A model generated the notes under the pieces. That model was given only the letters and a program-made list of their open reading frames with translations, was not told the DNA's origin and ran no database searches. A stretch of DNA of 64,000 bases from Streptomyces liangshanensis (GTDB taxonomy: Bacteria > Actinomycetota > Actinomycetes > Streptomycetales > Streptomycetaceae). Where the stretch lies: positions 1 through 64,000 of the forward strand of contig NZ_CP050177.1 of the NCBI RefSeq assembly GCF_011694815.1. Direction: 5' to 3'. Shown in pieces: positions 46,171-54,691 of this stretch; the first letter of the stretch is position 1, and each line of letters opens with the position of its first letter. The position numbers and the translations under genes are program-made.

Positions 46171-47010
46171 CTACCCGGGCCCGTCCCACACGAACACCTC
46201 GGTGCTCGGCCCCCGCTCGGAGAACCGCCCGGACGGGGAGGCCTCCCGGAGCAGCCGTGCCAAGTCCGCCTCGAAGGCGTCCCGTTGCCCGCCGAACAGG
46301 TGGGGCGCGGAGAACGAGAGCGAGAACACCCAGGCCGCGACGTCCTCCCGGGTACGGACCAGCTCCTGGCCGCCCGGCACCACGTACCGCCGCGGGCCGG
46401 CGTACCCGGCCCGGGTGAGGACGGCGGCCTCGTCGCCGGGTGTGCCGTGGCGGAGCATGCCGCGGCCGGCCCGTCGTACCGGCCCGAGGTAGCGCTCGGT
46501 CAGGGCGGTGATCTCGGCGTACGGGACCGCGGGGTGGGGCAGGCCGTCGGCGGTCCTGGTCTCCGTCTTCAGGTCCGCGAGGTGAAGGAGAGCCCCGCCG
46601 GGTACGAGCATGTCCTTGACGACCGACGCCACCAGGTCGCGTTCCATCCAGTGGAAGGACTGGCCGAACGCCGCGCCGGTGAACGTCCCGAGGTCCAGGG
46701 GGAGTTCCTCGGCGCGGGCCCGGACCCACCGGGTCTTGGCGGAGACGCCCGTCCCGCGCGCCTGCCGCTCGGCCTCCGCGATCATGCCGCCGTCCGGGTC
46801 CACACCGACCACGTCACCGAACAGGTGTGCCAGGCCCAGGGCGAGGGTGCCCGGTCCGCATCCCACGTCGAGGAGGCGTCCCCGGCCGTCGAGGGCGAGC
46901 GCGTCGGCCAGTACGTCCGGGAGTCCGGGGGCGTACGGGAGTCTCCCCCGCCGGTAGTAGGGGGCCGACCCCAGGAACAACGTGTCGTCCCACTCCCACC
47001 CCTCGGGCAT
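46171..47010 (-). CDS. SAM-dependent methyltransferase, class I
   Basis: 279 aa from ATG at 47010 (MPEGWEWDDTLFLGSAPYYRRG). Rossmann-like core: GRLLDVGCGPGTLALGLAHLFG motif I (residues ~43-63), GVDPDGGMIAEAER, RARAEELPL, FTGAAFGQSFHWMERD post-motif with the Methyltransf_11-like pattern, MLVPGGALLHLADL motif. The substrate is unknown; small molecules are typical for this type. Divergent from the XRE regulator gene at 47161 across 150 bp, so it is a plausible regulator target. Confidence 0.88.
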   Translation of the reverse strand: MPEGWEWDDTLFLGSAPYYRRGRLPYAPGLPDVLADALALDGRGRLLDVGCGPGTLALGLAHLFGDVVGVDPDGGMIAEAERQARGTGVSAKTRWVRARAEELPLDLGTFTGAAFGQSFHWMERDLVASVVKDMLVPGGALLHLADLKTETRTADGLPHPAVPYAEITALTERYLGPVRRAGRGMLRHGTPGDEAAVLTRAGYAGPRRYVVPGGQELVRTREDVAAWVFSLSFSAPHLFGGQRDAFEADLARLLREASPSGRFSERGPSTEVFVWDGPG

Positions 47011-47160
47011 GCCGGATTCCCCACTCCCCCGGTGCCCTCGCGGGCCCTTCCGGGCGGGGAAGGGTCCGGGGCCCGTCACCGCGATCATTCCACGGACCGG
47101 CCCGCCGGGTAGGCACACCGGTACCAGGCACACGACCGCGACCCGCAGCACACTGGAGGC

Positions 47161-48060
47161 ATGGAGCAGCACCGCGACACACCCGGCCGGCACGAGCTCG
47201 GTGACTTCCTGCGCGCCCGCCGCGCCGCGCTCGACCCCCGGCGGCTGGGGCTGCCGGACGACGGCCGCCTGCGCCGGGTGCCGGGCCTGCGCCGCGAGGA
47301 GCTGGCCCAGCTCGCGCACGTGAGCGTCGACTATGTCGTACGGCTGGAGCAGGGCAGGACGCGCAGGGTCTCGCGCCCGGTGCTCGACGCGCTGGCGGAC
47401 GCGCTCCGACTGGAGCCGGACGAGCGCGCGTACCTCTTCGCCGTGGCCGACGTCACCCAGGCCGCGCCCGCGCGGCGGCCGGCCGAGCAGCGGGTCGATC
47501 CGCAGCTCCTGCGGCTGCTCGACGGCATGCCCGACATCCCTGCGCTGGTCCTGGGGCCCCGGCAGGACGTGCTCGCCTGGAACTCCGCCGCGGTGGCCCT
47601 GCTGATCGACTTCGGGGCGCTGCCGCCACGGGAGCGCAACCTGTTCCGGTTGACGTTCCTCGACGACGGGTTCCGTTCCCTGTACGCGGACTGGCCGCGC
47701 GTCGCGCGCGAGTGCGTGGCGGTCCTGCGGATGGAGGCGGGCCGCCATCCCGACGACCCGGGCCTGGCAGCGCTGGTGGGCGAACTCAGCGTGCGTGACC
47801 CGGACTTCAGGGCGTGGTGGGGAACCCACCAGGTCCGGGGGCCCCGCGAGCTGACGAAGAGCTACCGCCACCCGGTGGTGGGCGCCCTGACCCTCGACGT
47901 CCAGCAGCTTTCCGTCGACACCCGGCCCGACCAGCGTCTGGTCACCTACACCGCGCCGCCCGGCAGCCCCGCCGAGGAGGCGCTCCACTTCCTGCTCCGC
48001 TGGTCCTCGCGGACCGAGCCGGCCGGTACGGATCACAGGCGGACCGGGCCGCACCCCTGA
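47161..48060 (+). CDS. XRE-family regulator with MmyB-like ligand domain
   Basis: 299 aa from ATG at 47161, with CTGGAGGC upstream. A paralogue of the protein at 20920 with the same layout: HTH (HELGDFLRARRAALDPRRLG, RRVPGLRREELAQLAHVS, YVVRLEQGRTRRVS) and MmyB-like domain (LGPRQDVLAWNSAAVALL, NLFRLTFLDDGFRSLYADWP, HPVVGALTLDVQQLS). Divergent from the methyltransferase gene. A long perfect hairpin follows. Confidence 0.92.
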   Translation: MEQHRDTPGRHELGDFLRARRAALDPRRLGLPDDGRLRRVPGLRREELAQLAHVSVDYVVRLEQGRTRRVSRPVLDALADALRLEPDERAYLFAVADVTQAAPARRPAEQRVDPQLLRLLDGMPDIPALVLGPRQDVLAWNSAAVALLIDFGALPPRERNLFRLTFLDDGFRSLYADWPRVARECVAVLRMEAGRHPDDPGLAALVGELSVRDPDFRAWWGTHQVRGPRELTKSYRHPVVGALTLDVQQLSVDTRPDQRLVTYTAPPGSPAEEALHFLLRWSSRTEPAGTDHRRTGPHP

Positions 48061-48072
48061 CGCGGACACCGC

Positions 48073-48113
48073 CGCGTGCGCCGCGATCCGCGTTCCGGAT
48101 CGCGGCGCACGCG
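48073..48113. terminator. 18-bp perfect hairpin between convergent genes
   Basis: CGCGTGCGCCGCGATCCG (48073-48090) pairs exactly with its complement at 48096-48113, loop 5 nt. It separates the XRE gene (stop 48060) from the convergent S33 peptidase gene (stop 48119). Confidence 0.9.
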
Positions 48114-48118
48114 CGGTC

Positions 48119-49660
48119 TCAGGAAGCAGGCTGGGGCGCCGGCAGGGGTGCGCACGTCAGATCGGCGTGACGGCCCGGGTGACGCGCGGGAAGCGCGCCG
48201 GTGGCGAGGTAGTCCGCGATCGGCTGGTCCACGCAGGCGTTGCCGGTCGGCGTGGCGCCGTGGTCGACGCCTCCCGCGACCGCGACCAGCGCGGAGTGCG
48301 GGTAGCGGACCCGTACTTCCAGGCTGCCCTCGAAGGGGGTCGCCGCGTCCTGGGTCCCGTCGACGAGAAGCGCGCTCGCGACGCGGGATCCGTCGATCCG
48401 CACGGGAGTTCCCGGGGCGGCGGGCCAGGTCAGGCAGGGGGCGTTGAACCAGGTGTTGCCCCACGTGGTGTCCGGGGCCTGGGCGTGGGCGGCCTGCGAG
48501 TCCGCACGCCAGGTGCTCCAGTCGGACGGGTACGGGCCGTCGGTGCAGATCTCGGCGAGGAGCGCCGCGTACGTGTTGTCGTTGCCCCGCTGGCTCAGCT
48601 GCGCGAAGAGCGCCTTCAGCGTGGCTCCGTCACCCTGGTGGACCCAGCCCGACAGGGCCGAGCCGAGCATCGGCCAGCTCTGCTCGAAGTACGAGGCCAC
48701 GAGGAAGATGTCGATCCACTCGTCGGGACCCACCGCCCCGGCGGCCGGTGTGCGGCGCACCGCGGCCAGCTGCTCGTCCCAGACGCGGGCCACGTCGCTC
48801 TCGGTGGCGCCGAGACCGTACGTGGCGTCGTGCGAGGCCAGCCAGGCGAACCAGGTGTGCAGGTTCCGCTCCAGCGGGACCGCCTGGTCGAATCCGTTGG
48901 CGTCGTACCAGGTGCGGCGCGGGTCGACGTTGCTGTCGAGGACCATCCGGCCGACCCGCTCGGGGTGGAGCGTGGAGTAGACCTGCGCGACGTACGTGCC
49001 GTACGACTGCGCGTAGAGGGAGAGCCGGGGCGCGCCGAGTGCCTGGCGGATCGACTCCATGTCGGCGACCGTGTCGGTCGTCTTCATGTGGTCGAGGACC
49101 CCGCCGGGGTAGTTGGTCGCGCACTTGTCCGCGTACGACGCCGTCCGGTCGAGCCACGCCCGCTCGGCGGCGGCGTTCGCCGGTACGTAGTCGGGCCGGT
49201 CGAAGTCCATGTACGTGGGATCGCAGGACAGGGCCGGGACGCTCGGGGCGAGGCCGCGGCGGGCGAACCCGATCCAGTCGTACGTACTGGCGGCGCTGCC
49301 CGGCAGGCGCGAGCCGAGCAGGGACGAGGTGTATCCCGAGCCGCCGAGCGGATTGGGCGCCGCGAGCAGGACGCCCTGGTACGCGGTGTCGGGCGAGGTG
49401 TGCCGTACCCGCGACAGCGCCAGGGTGACCCGGGGTCCCGCGGGGTCCGCGTGGTCCAGCGGCACCTGGAGCGTGCCGCACTCGGCGCCGCCCTGGACGA
49501 GCGTGGGGTCGGTGCAGGCTCCCCAGGCGATGGAGGCCGCGCGGGCGGGGGTGGGAGTGCGGGTGGCGGTTGTGGTGAGGGGGGAAGCGACGGACGGCGC
49601 CGTGGACGACAGGGCGGCCAGGCAGAGTCCGGCGGCCAGTGCCGCCATGAGTCTTCTCAA
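48119..49660 (-). CDS. Secreted S33 tripeptidyl aminopeptidase-like hydrolase
   Basis: 513-aa precursor from TTG at 49660, chosen because AGGAG sits 7 nt upstream; an ATG follows at residue 5. Signal peptide MAALAAGLCLAALSSTAPSVAS. Alpha/beta-hydrolase: strand IGFARRGLAPSVPALSCDP, nucleophile Ser in YAQSYGTYVAQVYS, and a C-terminal TAP-like domain with acid and base in LLVDGTQDAATPFEGS and GGVDHGATPTG. Cys pairs (ECGTL, ALSCDP, CATNY, EICTDG, CLTWP, ACVDQP) suggest disulfides. It resembles the Streptomyces tripeptidyl aminopeptidases that trim extracellular proteins and peptides. Its name abbreviation (Tap) should not be confused with the telomere protein. Confidence 0.9.
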   Translation of the reverse strand: MRRLMAALAAGLCLAALSSTAPSVASPLTTTATRTPTPARAASIAWGACTDPTLVQGGAECGTLQVPLDHADPAGPRVTLALSRVRHTSPDTAYQGVLLAAPNPLGGSGYTSSLLGSRLPGSAASTYDWIGFARRGLAPSVPALSCDPTYMDFDRPDYVPANAAAERAWLDRTASYADKCATNYPGGVLDHMKTTDTVADMESIRQALGAPRLSLYAQSYGTYVAQVYSTLHPERVGRMVLDSNVDPRRTWYDANGFDQAVPLERNLHTWFAWLASHDATYGLGATESDVARVWDEQLAAVRRTPAAGAVGPDEWIDIFLVASYFEQSWPMLGSALSGWVHQGDGATLKALFAQLSQRGNDNTYAALLAEICTDGPYPSDWSTWRADSQAAHAQAPDTTWGNTWFNAPCLTWPAAPGTPVRIDGSRVASALLVDGTQDAATPFEGSLEVRVRYPHSALVAVAGGVDHGATPTGNACVDQPIADYLATGALPARHPGRHADLTCAPLPAPQPAS

Positions 49661-49789
49661 CGTCCAACTCCTAGGAACGCGAAGCGCGTTGGGTGCGGTC
49701 CGTGAGTCGTACACGGACCGGTCATCGCATTCTGCTCCACACGGTTCGCGGGAGTTGACCTTGGGGGGCGTAACCCGGAGTACCGGGTG

Positions 49790-50389
49790 TCAGTCCGGGG
49801 GGCGGACGCCCTCCGCCGGGTCGCGGGCCACCGCGTCCAGGGCGGCGCGCAGGTAGGGCACCAGCTGCTCCACGTCCGGGCCGTTCATCAGCGTGTTGCC
49901 GAGGAGCATCCTGCTCAGGAGGACGCCGGAGCAGATGGAGACCAGCAGGGCCGCGCGGGCGTCGGCGTCGGCGCCGGGCAGGGCGTCGGCCAGTTTGCGC
50001 TGGTAGTCGCCCTCGATGCTGGCCCGCATGATCGCGGCGGCCCGCGCGTTGGACGCCGAGCGGAGCGTGAGCAGCAGGCCGTCGGAGGCGGCCTCGTCCT
50101 CGCCGGTCAGCAGGGCGCGGGCCGCCTCGTCGGTGACGTCCGGCGTCATCATCAGGGACTTCTGGTAGGCGAGGTCGACGACCTCCGCGAACAGGCCTTC
50201 CTTGGAGCCGAAGTACCGGCCGATCAGCCGCGTGTCCACGTCCGCCGCCCGGGCGATCTCGCGCACGCCCGCCCCGTCGTAGCCCAGCCGCGTGAAGACC
50301 TCGCGGGCGGCCAGCAGGATGGACGCCCGGGTCGCCGCCGCGTCCCTGCGGCGCACCGGGGCGGGAGAGGGAAGGTCGTCCTCGTTCAT
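49790..50389 (-). CDS. TetR-family transcriptional regulator
   Basis: 199 aa from ATG at 50389. N-terminal TetR HTH: TRASILLAAREVFTRLGYDG, AGVREIARAADVDTRLIGRYFGSKEGLF. Helical ligand-binding C-domain with a LLVSICSGVLLSRMLLG helix near the end. Divergent from the alpha/beta hydrolase gene at 50525 across 135 bp, so it is likely the repressor of that gene. I see no clean palindrome in that gap. Confidence 0.92.
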   Translation of the reverse strand: MNEDDLPSPAPVRRRDAAATRASILLAAREVFTRLGYDGAGVREIARAADVDTRLIGRYFGSKEGLFAEVVDLAYQKSLMMTPDVTDEAARALLTGEDEAASDGLLLTLRSASNARAAAIMRASIEGDYQRKLADALPGADADARAALLVSICSGVLLSRMLLGNTLMNGPDVEQLVPYLRAALDAVARDPAEGVRPPD

Positions 50390-50524
50390 ACGCCCAGGAT
50401 ATCGGTGCCGCCGTGCCTGGTACGGGCCTGCATGGGCAACACCCTCCCTGGCACCCGCCTCGCCGCGGCGTGACAGTGGACGGGTCAGCGCAACAGCTCG
50501 CAGAAGATCATCATGGAGATCGTC

Positions 50525-51469
50525 ATGAGGACGGACGTCACCTTCCCCAGCAACGGCCTGATGCTGGCCGGCCACCTGTACACCCCCGACGCCCCCGGCC
50601 CCCGGACCGAGGCCCCGCACCCGCTCCCCGCGATCGTCGTCGGCCACCCCGCCAGCGGCGTCAAGGAACAGGCGGCGGGCCTGTACGCCGAGCGCCTGGC
50701 GCGCGAGGGGTTCGTCACCCTCGCCTTCGACGCCGCCCACCAGGGCGAGAGCGAAGGCGTCCCGCGCGGCCTGGAGGACCCGGACCAGCGGGTGGAGGAC
50801 ATCAAGGCCGCCGTCTCCTTCCTCGGCGTGCGCCCCGAGGTCGACCCGGACCGTATCGGCGCGCTCGGGATCTGCGCCTCCGGCGGCTACGTCGTCCCGG
50901 CCGCCGCCACCGACCACCGGATCGGCGCGGTCGCCACCGTCAGCGCCGCCGACATCGGCCGCCAGTTCCGCGAGGGCGCCGACGGTACCCAGGACCCCGC
51001 CGTCGTCCGGGGCATGCTCGACGCGGCCGCCGCGGCCCGCAGCGCGGAAGCCCGCGGTGAGGGCGCGGGGGTGTTCCCGATCTTCCCGGCGACGGAGGAG
51101 GAGGCCAGGGCGCTCGGCCCGCACACCTTCGACGGCTGGGAGTACTACCGCACCGACCGGGCGCGGCACCCGCGCTCGGCGGAGGCCTTCACGTGGAACA
51201 GCGTCGACCGGATCGTGACCTTCGAGCCGTTCCGTTTCGTCTCGCTGATCGCCCCGCGCCCGCTGCTCATGATCGTCGGAACGGAGGCGGTCACCTCGCA
51301 CATGACGACGGAGGCGTTCGCCGACGCGGGAGAGCCCAAACGGCTCCACTGGATCGACGGCGCCAGCCACGTCGACCTCTACGACAAGGACAAGTACGTC
51401 ACCCCGGCGGTGGCCGAACTGACGGCCTTCTTCCGGAAGCGCTTGGGTGACGCCTCGCCGGTGGGCTGA
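50525..51469 (+). CDS. Alpha/beta hydrolase (YcjY/DUF-type) with GxCxSGG elbow
   Basis: 314 aa from ATG at 50525, preceded by GGAG at 6 nt spacing; an ATG 12 bp upstream is possible. Fold marks: LPAIVVGHPASGVKEQAAGL (oxyanion side), VTLAFDAAHQGESEGVPRGL, the nucleophile elbow IGALGICASGGYVVPAA, LMIVGTEAVTS, and the His of WIDGASHVDLYD. The elbow is G-I-C-A-S-G-G rather than the usual G-x-S-x-G. Cys in the dienelactone-hydrolase position or the following Ser could act. Substrate unknown. Divergent from TetR. Confidence 0.88.
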   Translation: MRTDVTFPSNGLMLAGHLYTPDAPGPRTEAPHPLPAIVVGHPASGVKEQAAGLYAERLAREGFVTLAFDAAHQGESEGVPRGLEDPDQRVEDIKAAVSFLGVRPEVDPDRIGALGICASGGYVVPAAATDHRIGAVATVSAADIGRQFREGADGTQDPAVVRGMLDAAAAARSAEARGEGAGVFPIFPATEEEARALGPHTFDGWEYYRTDRARHPRSAEAFTWNSVDRIVTFEPFRFVSLIAPRPLLMIVGTEAVTSHMTTEAFADAGEPKRLHWIDGASHVDLYDKDKYVTPAVAELTAFFRKRLGDASPVG

Positions 51470-51556
51470 CGCGGGGAACGCCCCGGGGGGCATCTCACCG
51501 TTGACCGTCGGACGGACGACACGACACACGGACACGACACACGGAGAGGGTTCTCG

Positions 51557-52505
51557 GTGACCGGGACCGACCTGACACGCGGTGCGCGCCTCACCGCCCA
51601 CGGCGCCGTCTCCACCCGCCTCGCCCGGCTCGGTGACGACGACCTGCGCGCCTTGGTGGACACCGGCGTCCCCCTGGGCACCGGGATCGGGGGGAAGTCG
51701 TCGTTGTCGTACGTCGACGGGACCCCTGTCTTCGTCAAGCGGGTGCCCCTCACCGACCGGGAGAGGCTCCCGGAGCACACGCGGTCCACGGCGAACGTGT
51801 TCGGGTTGCCCGCCTTCTGCCACTACGGCCTCGGCGGACCGGGGTTCGGAGCCTGGCGGGAGCTCGCCGTCCACGCCATGACCACCGACTGGGTGCTCGC
51901 GGGCGACCACGAGGGATTCCCCCTGATGTACCACTGGCGGGTGCTGCCGGACTCGACGCCCCTGCCGGAGGAGTTGGCGGACGTCGAGAGGACCGTCGCG
52001 TTCTGGGGCGGCGGAGCCCAGGTGCGCGACCGGATCGAAGGGCTGCGGGAGTCCTCGGCGAGTGTCGCGCTGTTCCTGGAGTACATCCCGCGCACGCTCC
52101 ACGCGTGGCTGGGTGAGCGGATGGACGCCGGTGACGCGGGACGAGGCCGACTTCTTCGGGCGGCACCGGGGGTACGACCGCGCCTACAGCGCCGCGTACC
52201 TGGTCAACTGGCTGGTGACCGACGCGTACGGGTACGGGAGGGAGGAGCGCGAGGCGCGGGTGCGGGCGTACGCCCGGGGTGAGCGCCCCACCGGGATGCC
52301 GGAGGCGGCCGCCGCGCTCGTGGCGCGCCACGCGCCGGTCACGGCGGTGATGGCGGACTTCTTCCGCGCGCTCAGGACCGGGAGTAGGGAGACGCCCTAC
52401 CCGGTGGAGGCGATCCGCGACGCGGAGAGAGCCGGGCGGGCGGGGCGGCGGCGTGCGCCCGAGGATCGTTCGCACGCACCGGAGGATCGTTCCGGGCCGG
52501 CCTGA
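51557..52505 (+). pseudogene. Protein-kinase-like / phosphotransferase pseudogene, core deleted
   Basis: The 5' part (51557 to about 52130) encodes a kinase-like N-lobe start: GGKSSLSYVDGTPVFVKRVPLTD, a hinge-like FLEYIPRTLHAWLGERMDAGDA. The 3' part (about 52137 to 52505), in another frame, encodes VTRDEADFFGRHRGYDRAYS, AAYLVNWLVTDAYGYGREER, a known C-terminal block of streptomycete relatives. The catalytic loop and DFG-like segment that should lie between are missing, and the frame changes at the join, near GACGCCGGTGACGCGGG. I infer a non-triplet deletion of roughly 50 codons. The start follows a GGAGAGGG site. The protein cannot transfer phosphate. Confidence 0.75.
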
Positions 52506-52528
52506 CACGTCGTGGTGGAGCGGACAGA

Positions 52529-52563
52529 GGCCCCCGACCCCGTGGTCGTCCGGGTCGGGGGCC
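52529..52563. terminator. 12-bp perfect hairpin between convergent genes
   Basis: GGCCCCCGACCC (52529-52540) pairs exactly with GGGTCGGGGGCC (52552-52563), loop 11 nt, between the kinase-like pseudogene and the convergent lipoprotein gene. Confidence 0.8.
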
Positions 52564-52596
52564 GCTGTTGTCCTGGCTGCGCGGTGAGGCCGTCGC

Positions 52597-53607
52597 TCAC
52601 ACCGCGGGGGCGAGCGGCGACGAGCCGAGGAAGCCCTGCATCAGCTCGTCGAGCTTGATCTCGGTGGCGGCGGCCGGAACGGTGGCCTTCTCGCCCTTGT
52701 TCATGCGCAGCACCACCGCGAGCTGCTTCACCTTCGCGTTCTCCGCCAGCTTGGCGAGGTCCACGGACACCTCGGTGAGCGCGCCGTTCTTCAGGGCGAA
52801 GTCGGCCGTGACCTTCGCGTTGGGGGCGTCCTTGAAGTCCTTGTCCGTCGGGAGCTCGGCGCCCGCCGGCAGTTCCTTGGACAGGGGACGGAGCCCGTCG
52901 AAGAGCCCGGTGAGCAGCGTACGGAAGGGGGCGGTCGCGGTGATGTGCTCCGTCCCGTCCTTCTCGGCGGCGGTCTTGAACTCGACGTCACGGGCGATGA
53001 CTCCCCGCAGCGCCTTCACGATCTTGTTCTGCGTCTTGGCGTCGAGCGTGGGCTCCGGCGACGGCTTGCCGCCGCCGGCCTCGCCGAGGGCGCCCTGCTG
53101 GAGGTCCTTCGTCGCGACCTTGACCCAGTCGCCCTCCAGGATGTTCTTCAACGCGCCTGCCTCCGGGGGCAGTTCGTCCGCGGCCGGGGCGGGGCTGCCC
53201 GCGGCGCTCGACAGGGCGTCCACGTCGGCACGGAAGTAGGTGTAGTCGCCGACGACCCGGTACTCCAGCAGGTCGCCCTTCGTGCCGGTGACCTTCACCG
53301 CCACGCCGGTGATGTCCTTCTCGCCGGACTCGGCGAGCGGCTTCTTCGACTGCACGGATACGGAGATCTTGGCGCCGCTGAGCAACTCGGCGACCTGGTC
53401 CGGCAGTTCCTCGCCGGGGGCCGCGTCGGCGTCCAGCGCCTGCAACGTCTTGGCGTCGGCGTCCAGGTCCAGCTCGAAGCCGAGCGAGCGCTCGGCGCCG
53501 AGCTTGTCGACGGCACGGTCGAGCTTCTGCCCGGCGGAAAGGTTCTCCACCGTGCCGCAGGCGGCGGAACCCGCCAGGACCGCCGTGACAACAGCGGTGG
53601 CGGTCAT
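52597..53607 (-). CDS. LppX/LprG-like lipoprotein of unknown function
   Basis: 336 aa as read from ATG 53607. A lipobox-like SAACG at about residues 14-18 gives a lipoprotein, but the N-region then lacks basic residues. An in-frame stop codon lies at 53641, so any earlier start must fall in 53608-53640; an ATT at 53626-53628, 6 nt after GAGGAG, would add ISVIRKT and restore the basic N-region. Mature part: alternating strands and helices (VAELLSGAKISVSVQSKKPL, LLEYRVVGDYTYFRADVD, LKNILEGDWVKVATKD, FRTLLTGLFDGL, AKVTADFALKNGALTEVSVDL). It is reminiscent of the mycobacterial LppX/LprG type but I cannot name a family. Charged Lys/Asp-rich surface suggests an extracytoplasmic binding role. A hairpin follows. 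Confidence 0.7.
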   Translation of the reverse strand: MTATAVVTAVLAGSAACGTVENLSAGQKLDRAVDKLGAERSLGFELDLDADAKTLQALDADAAPGEELPDQVAELLSGAKISVSVQSKKPLAESGEKDITGVAVKVTGTKGDLLEYRVVGDYTYFRADVDALSSAAGSPAPAADELPPEAGALKNILEGDWVKVATKDLQQGALGEAGGGKPSPEPTLDAKTQNKIVKALRGVIARDVEFKTAAEKDGTEHITATAPFRTLLTGLFDGLRPLSKELPAGAELPTDKDFKDAPNAKVTADFALKNGALTEVSVDLAKLAENAKVKQLAVVLRMNKGEKATVPAAATEIKLDELMQGFLGSSPLAPAV

Positions 53608-53735
53608 GGTCTTGCGTATGACGGAAATGGTGAGCTCCTCTTAGGTACGACCAATCTGCTGGTCATCCCTAAGACCCCCGGGCCCGCTGCGAAGTTGCAC
53701 GTGTACGTACAGTCGTGACCAGTTCGTTGCCGTAG

Positions 53736-54146
53736 TCAGAGGCCGGCCGCGGCCGCTTCCGCCACCGTCTGGTCCTGTTCGCCCGAGCCGCCGCTGACAC
53801 CGACCCCGCCGACGACCTTGCCGTCCCGGTAGAGCGGGACCCCGCCGGCGAAGATCATGACGCGGCCCTGGTTGGATCCGCTGATGCCGAAGAACTGCGC
53901 ACCCGGGCCCGCGTTCTCCGCCAGGTCCTGGGTGGTGATGTCGAAGGCGCGCGCGGTGAAGGCCTTGTTGATGGAGATGTCGACGCTGCCGATCCAGGCG
54001 TCGTCCATACGAATGTGCGCCACGAGGTTCCCGCCGTGGTCGACCACGGCGATGTTGCTGGGCTGACCGATGTCCCGGGCCTTCTTCTCGCCCGCCTCGA
54101 TCACTCTGCGTGCCTCGTCCAGGGAAACCGTCTCGATGGTGGTCAT
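53736..54146 (-). CDS. GlcG/HbpS-family heme-binding-like protein
   Basis: 136 aa from ATG at 54146, with GGGAGG upstream. GlcG/HbpS fold: LDEARRVIEAGEKKARDIGQ, SNIAVVDHGGNLVAHIRMDDA, DISINKAFTARAFDI, GVPLYRDGKVVGGVGVSGGSGEQD. In Streptomyces reticuli HbpS binds heme and signals redox stress through the SenS/SenR two-component system; that protein is secreted, whereas this one has no signal peptide, so a cytoplasmic role is likely. It has no senSR neighbour here. Usual length. Confidence 0.88.
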   Translation of the reverse strand: MTTIETVSLDEARRVIEAGEKKARDIGQPSNIAVVDHGGNLVAHIRMDDAWIGSVDISINKAFTARAFDITTQDLAENAGPGAQFFGISGSNQGRVMIFAGGVPLYRDGKVVGGVGVSGGSGEQDQTVAEAAAAGL

Positions 54147-54234
54147 GCCGCCCTGCCTCCCGTCGTCAGCGTCGCCGTCGTCCCGTTCCAGCGTCCCACG
54201 GCGGAACAACCTGTCAACTCATGGCCGCGGCTCG

Positions 54235-54645
54235 TCACCTCGCCGCTCCGCCGGCCGCGGCGTCCGCCGCGCAGCCGATGCACGTCCTCGCCGTGGGGCG
54301 GGCGACGAGCCTCTCCGGGGCGATGGGCCCTCCGCAGTGCTCGCAGATCCAGTAGTCGCCGGTACGGATCCGCTCGGCGGCCCGCTCCAGGGCGTCCAGG
54401 TCGGCGTGCGCCTGCTTCAGGACGTCCCTGAGCTGGGCCCGCTCGAAGGCGACCGTGGCGCCTTCCGGGTCGTGCTCGTCGTCGTTGGCCACCAGGGCGG
54501 ACGCTTCCACGACGTCGTCCCACAGGCGCGTCAGCGACTCGATGAGCCGCGCGCTGCCCGCCCGGGCCTCGTCGATCGCCTCCGTCGCGGCCCTGCGCCG
54601 GGCCGGCGAGCCTCCGGCGTCGCTCCCGCTCGTACCACTCTCCAT
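54235..54645 (-). CDS. DksA/TraR-type zinc-finger protein
   Basis: 136 aa from ATG at 54645; no clear ribosome binding site distinguishes it from the TTG 15 bp upstream. A helical N-terminal part (ATEAIDEARAGSARLIESLT, FERAQLRDVLKQAHADLDAL) leads to a C4 zinc finger CEHC-x17-CIGC near the C-terminus. The IRTGDYWICEHCGGPIAPERL and RLVARPTARTCIGCA blocks match the TraR/DksA C4 family; actinobacterial members modulate RNA polymerase or ribosome genes, here by inference only. Confidence 0.88.
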   Translation of the reverse strand: MESGTSGSDAGGSPARRRAATEAIDEARAGSARLIESLTRLWDDVVEASALVANDDEHDPEGATVAFERAQLRDVLKQAHADLDALERAAERIRTGDYWICEHCGGPIAPERLVARPTARTCIGCAADAAAGGAAR

Positions 54646-54691
54646 GGCAAACCGGAACAAAGCACGCCGATCGCCTATTCCGGCGGCGGCG

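Noticed and set aside
48119..49660. Naming the S33 peptidase tap
   Set aside because: The tripeptidyl aminopeptidase abbreviation clashes with the telomere-associated protein gene; no symbol was given.
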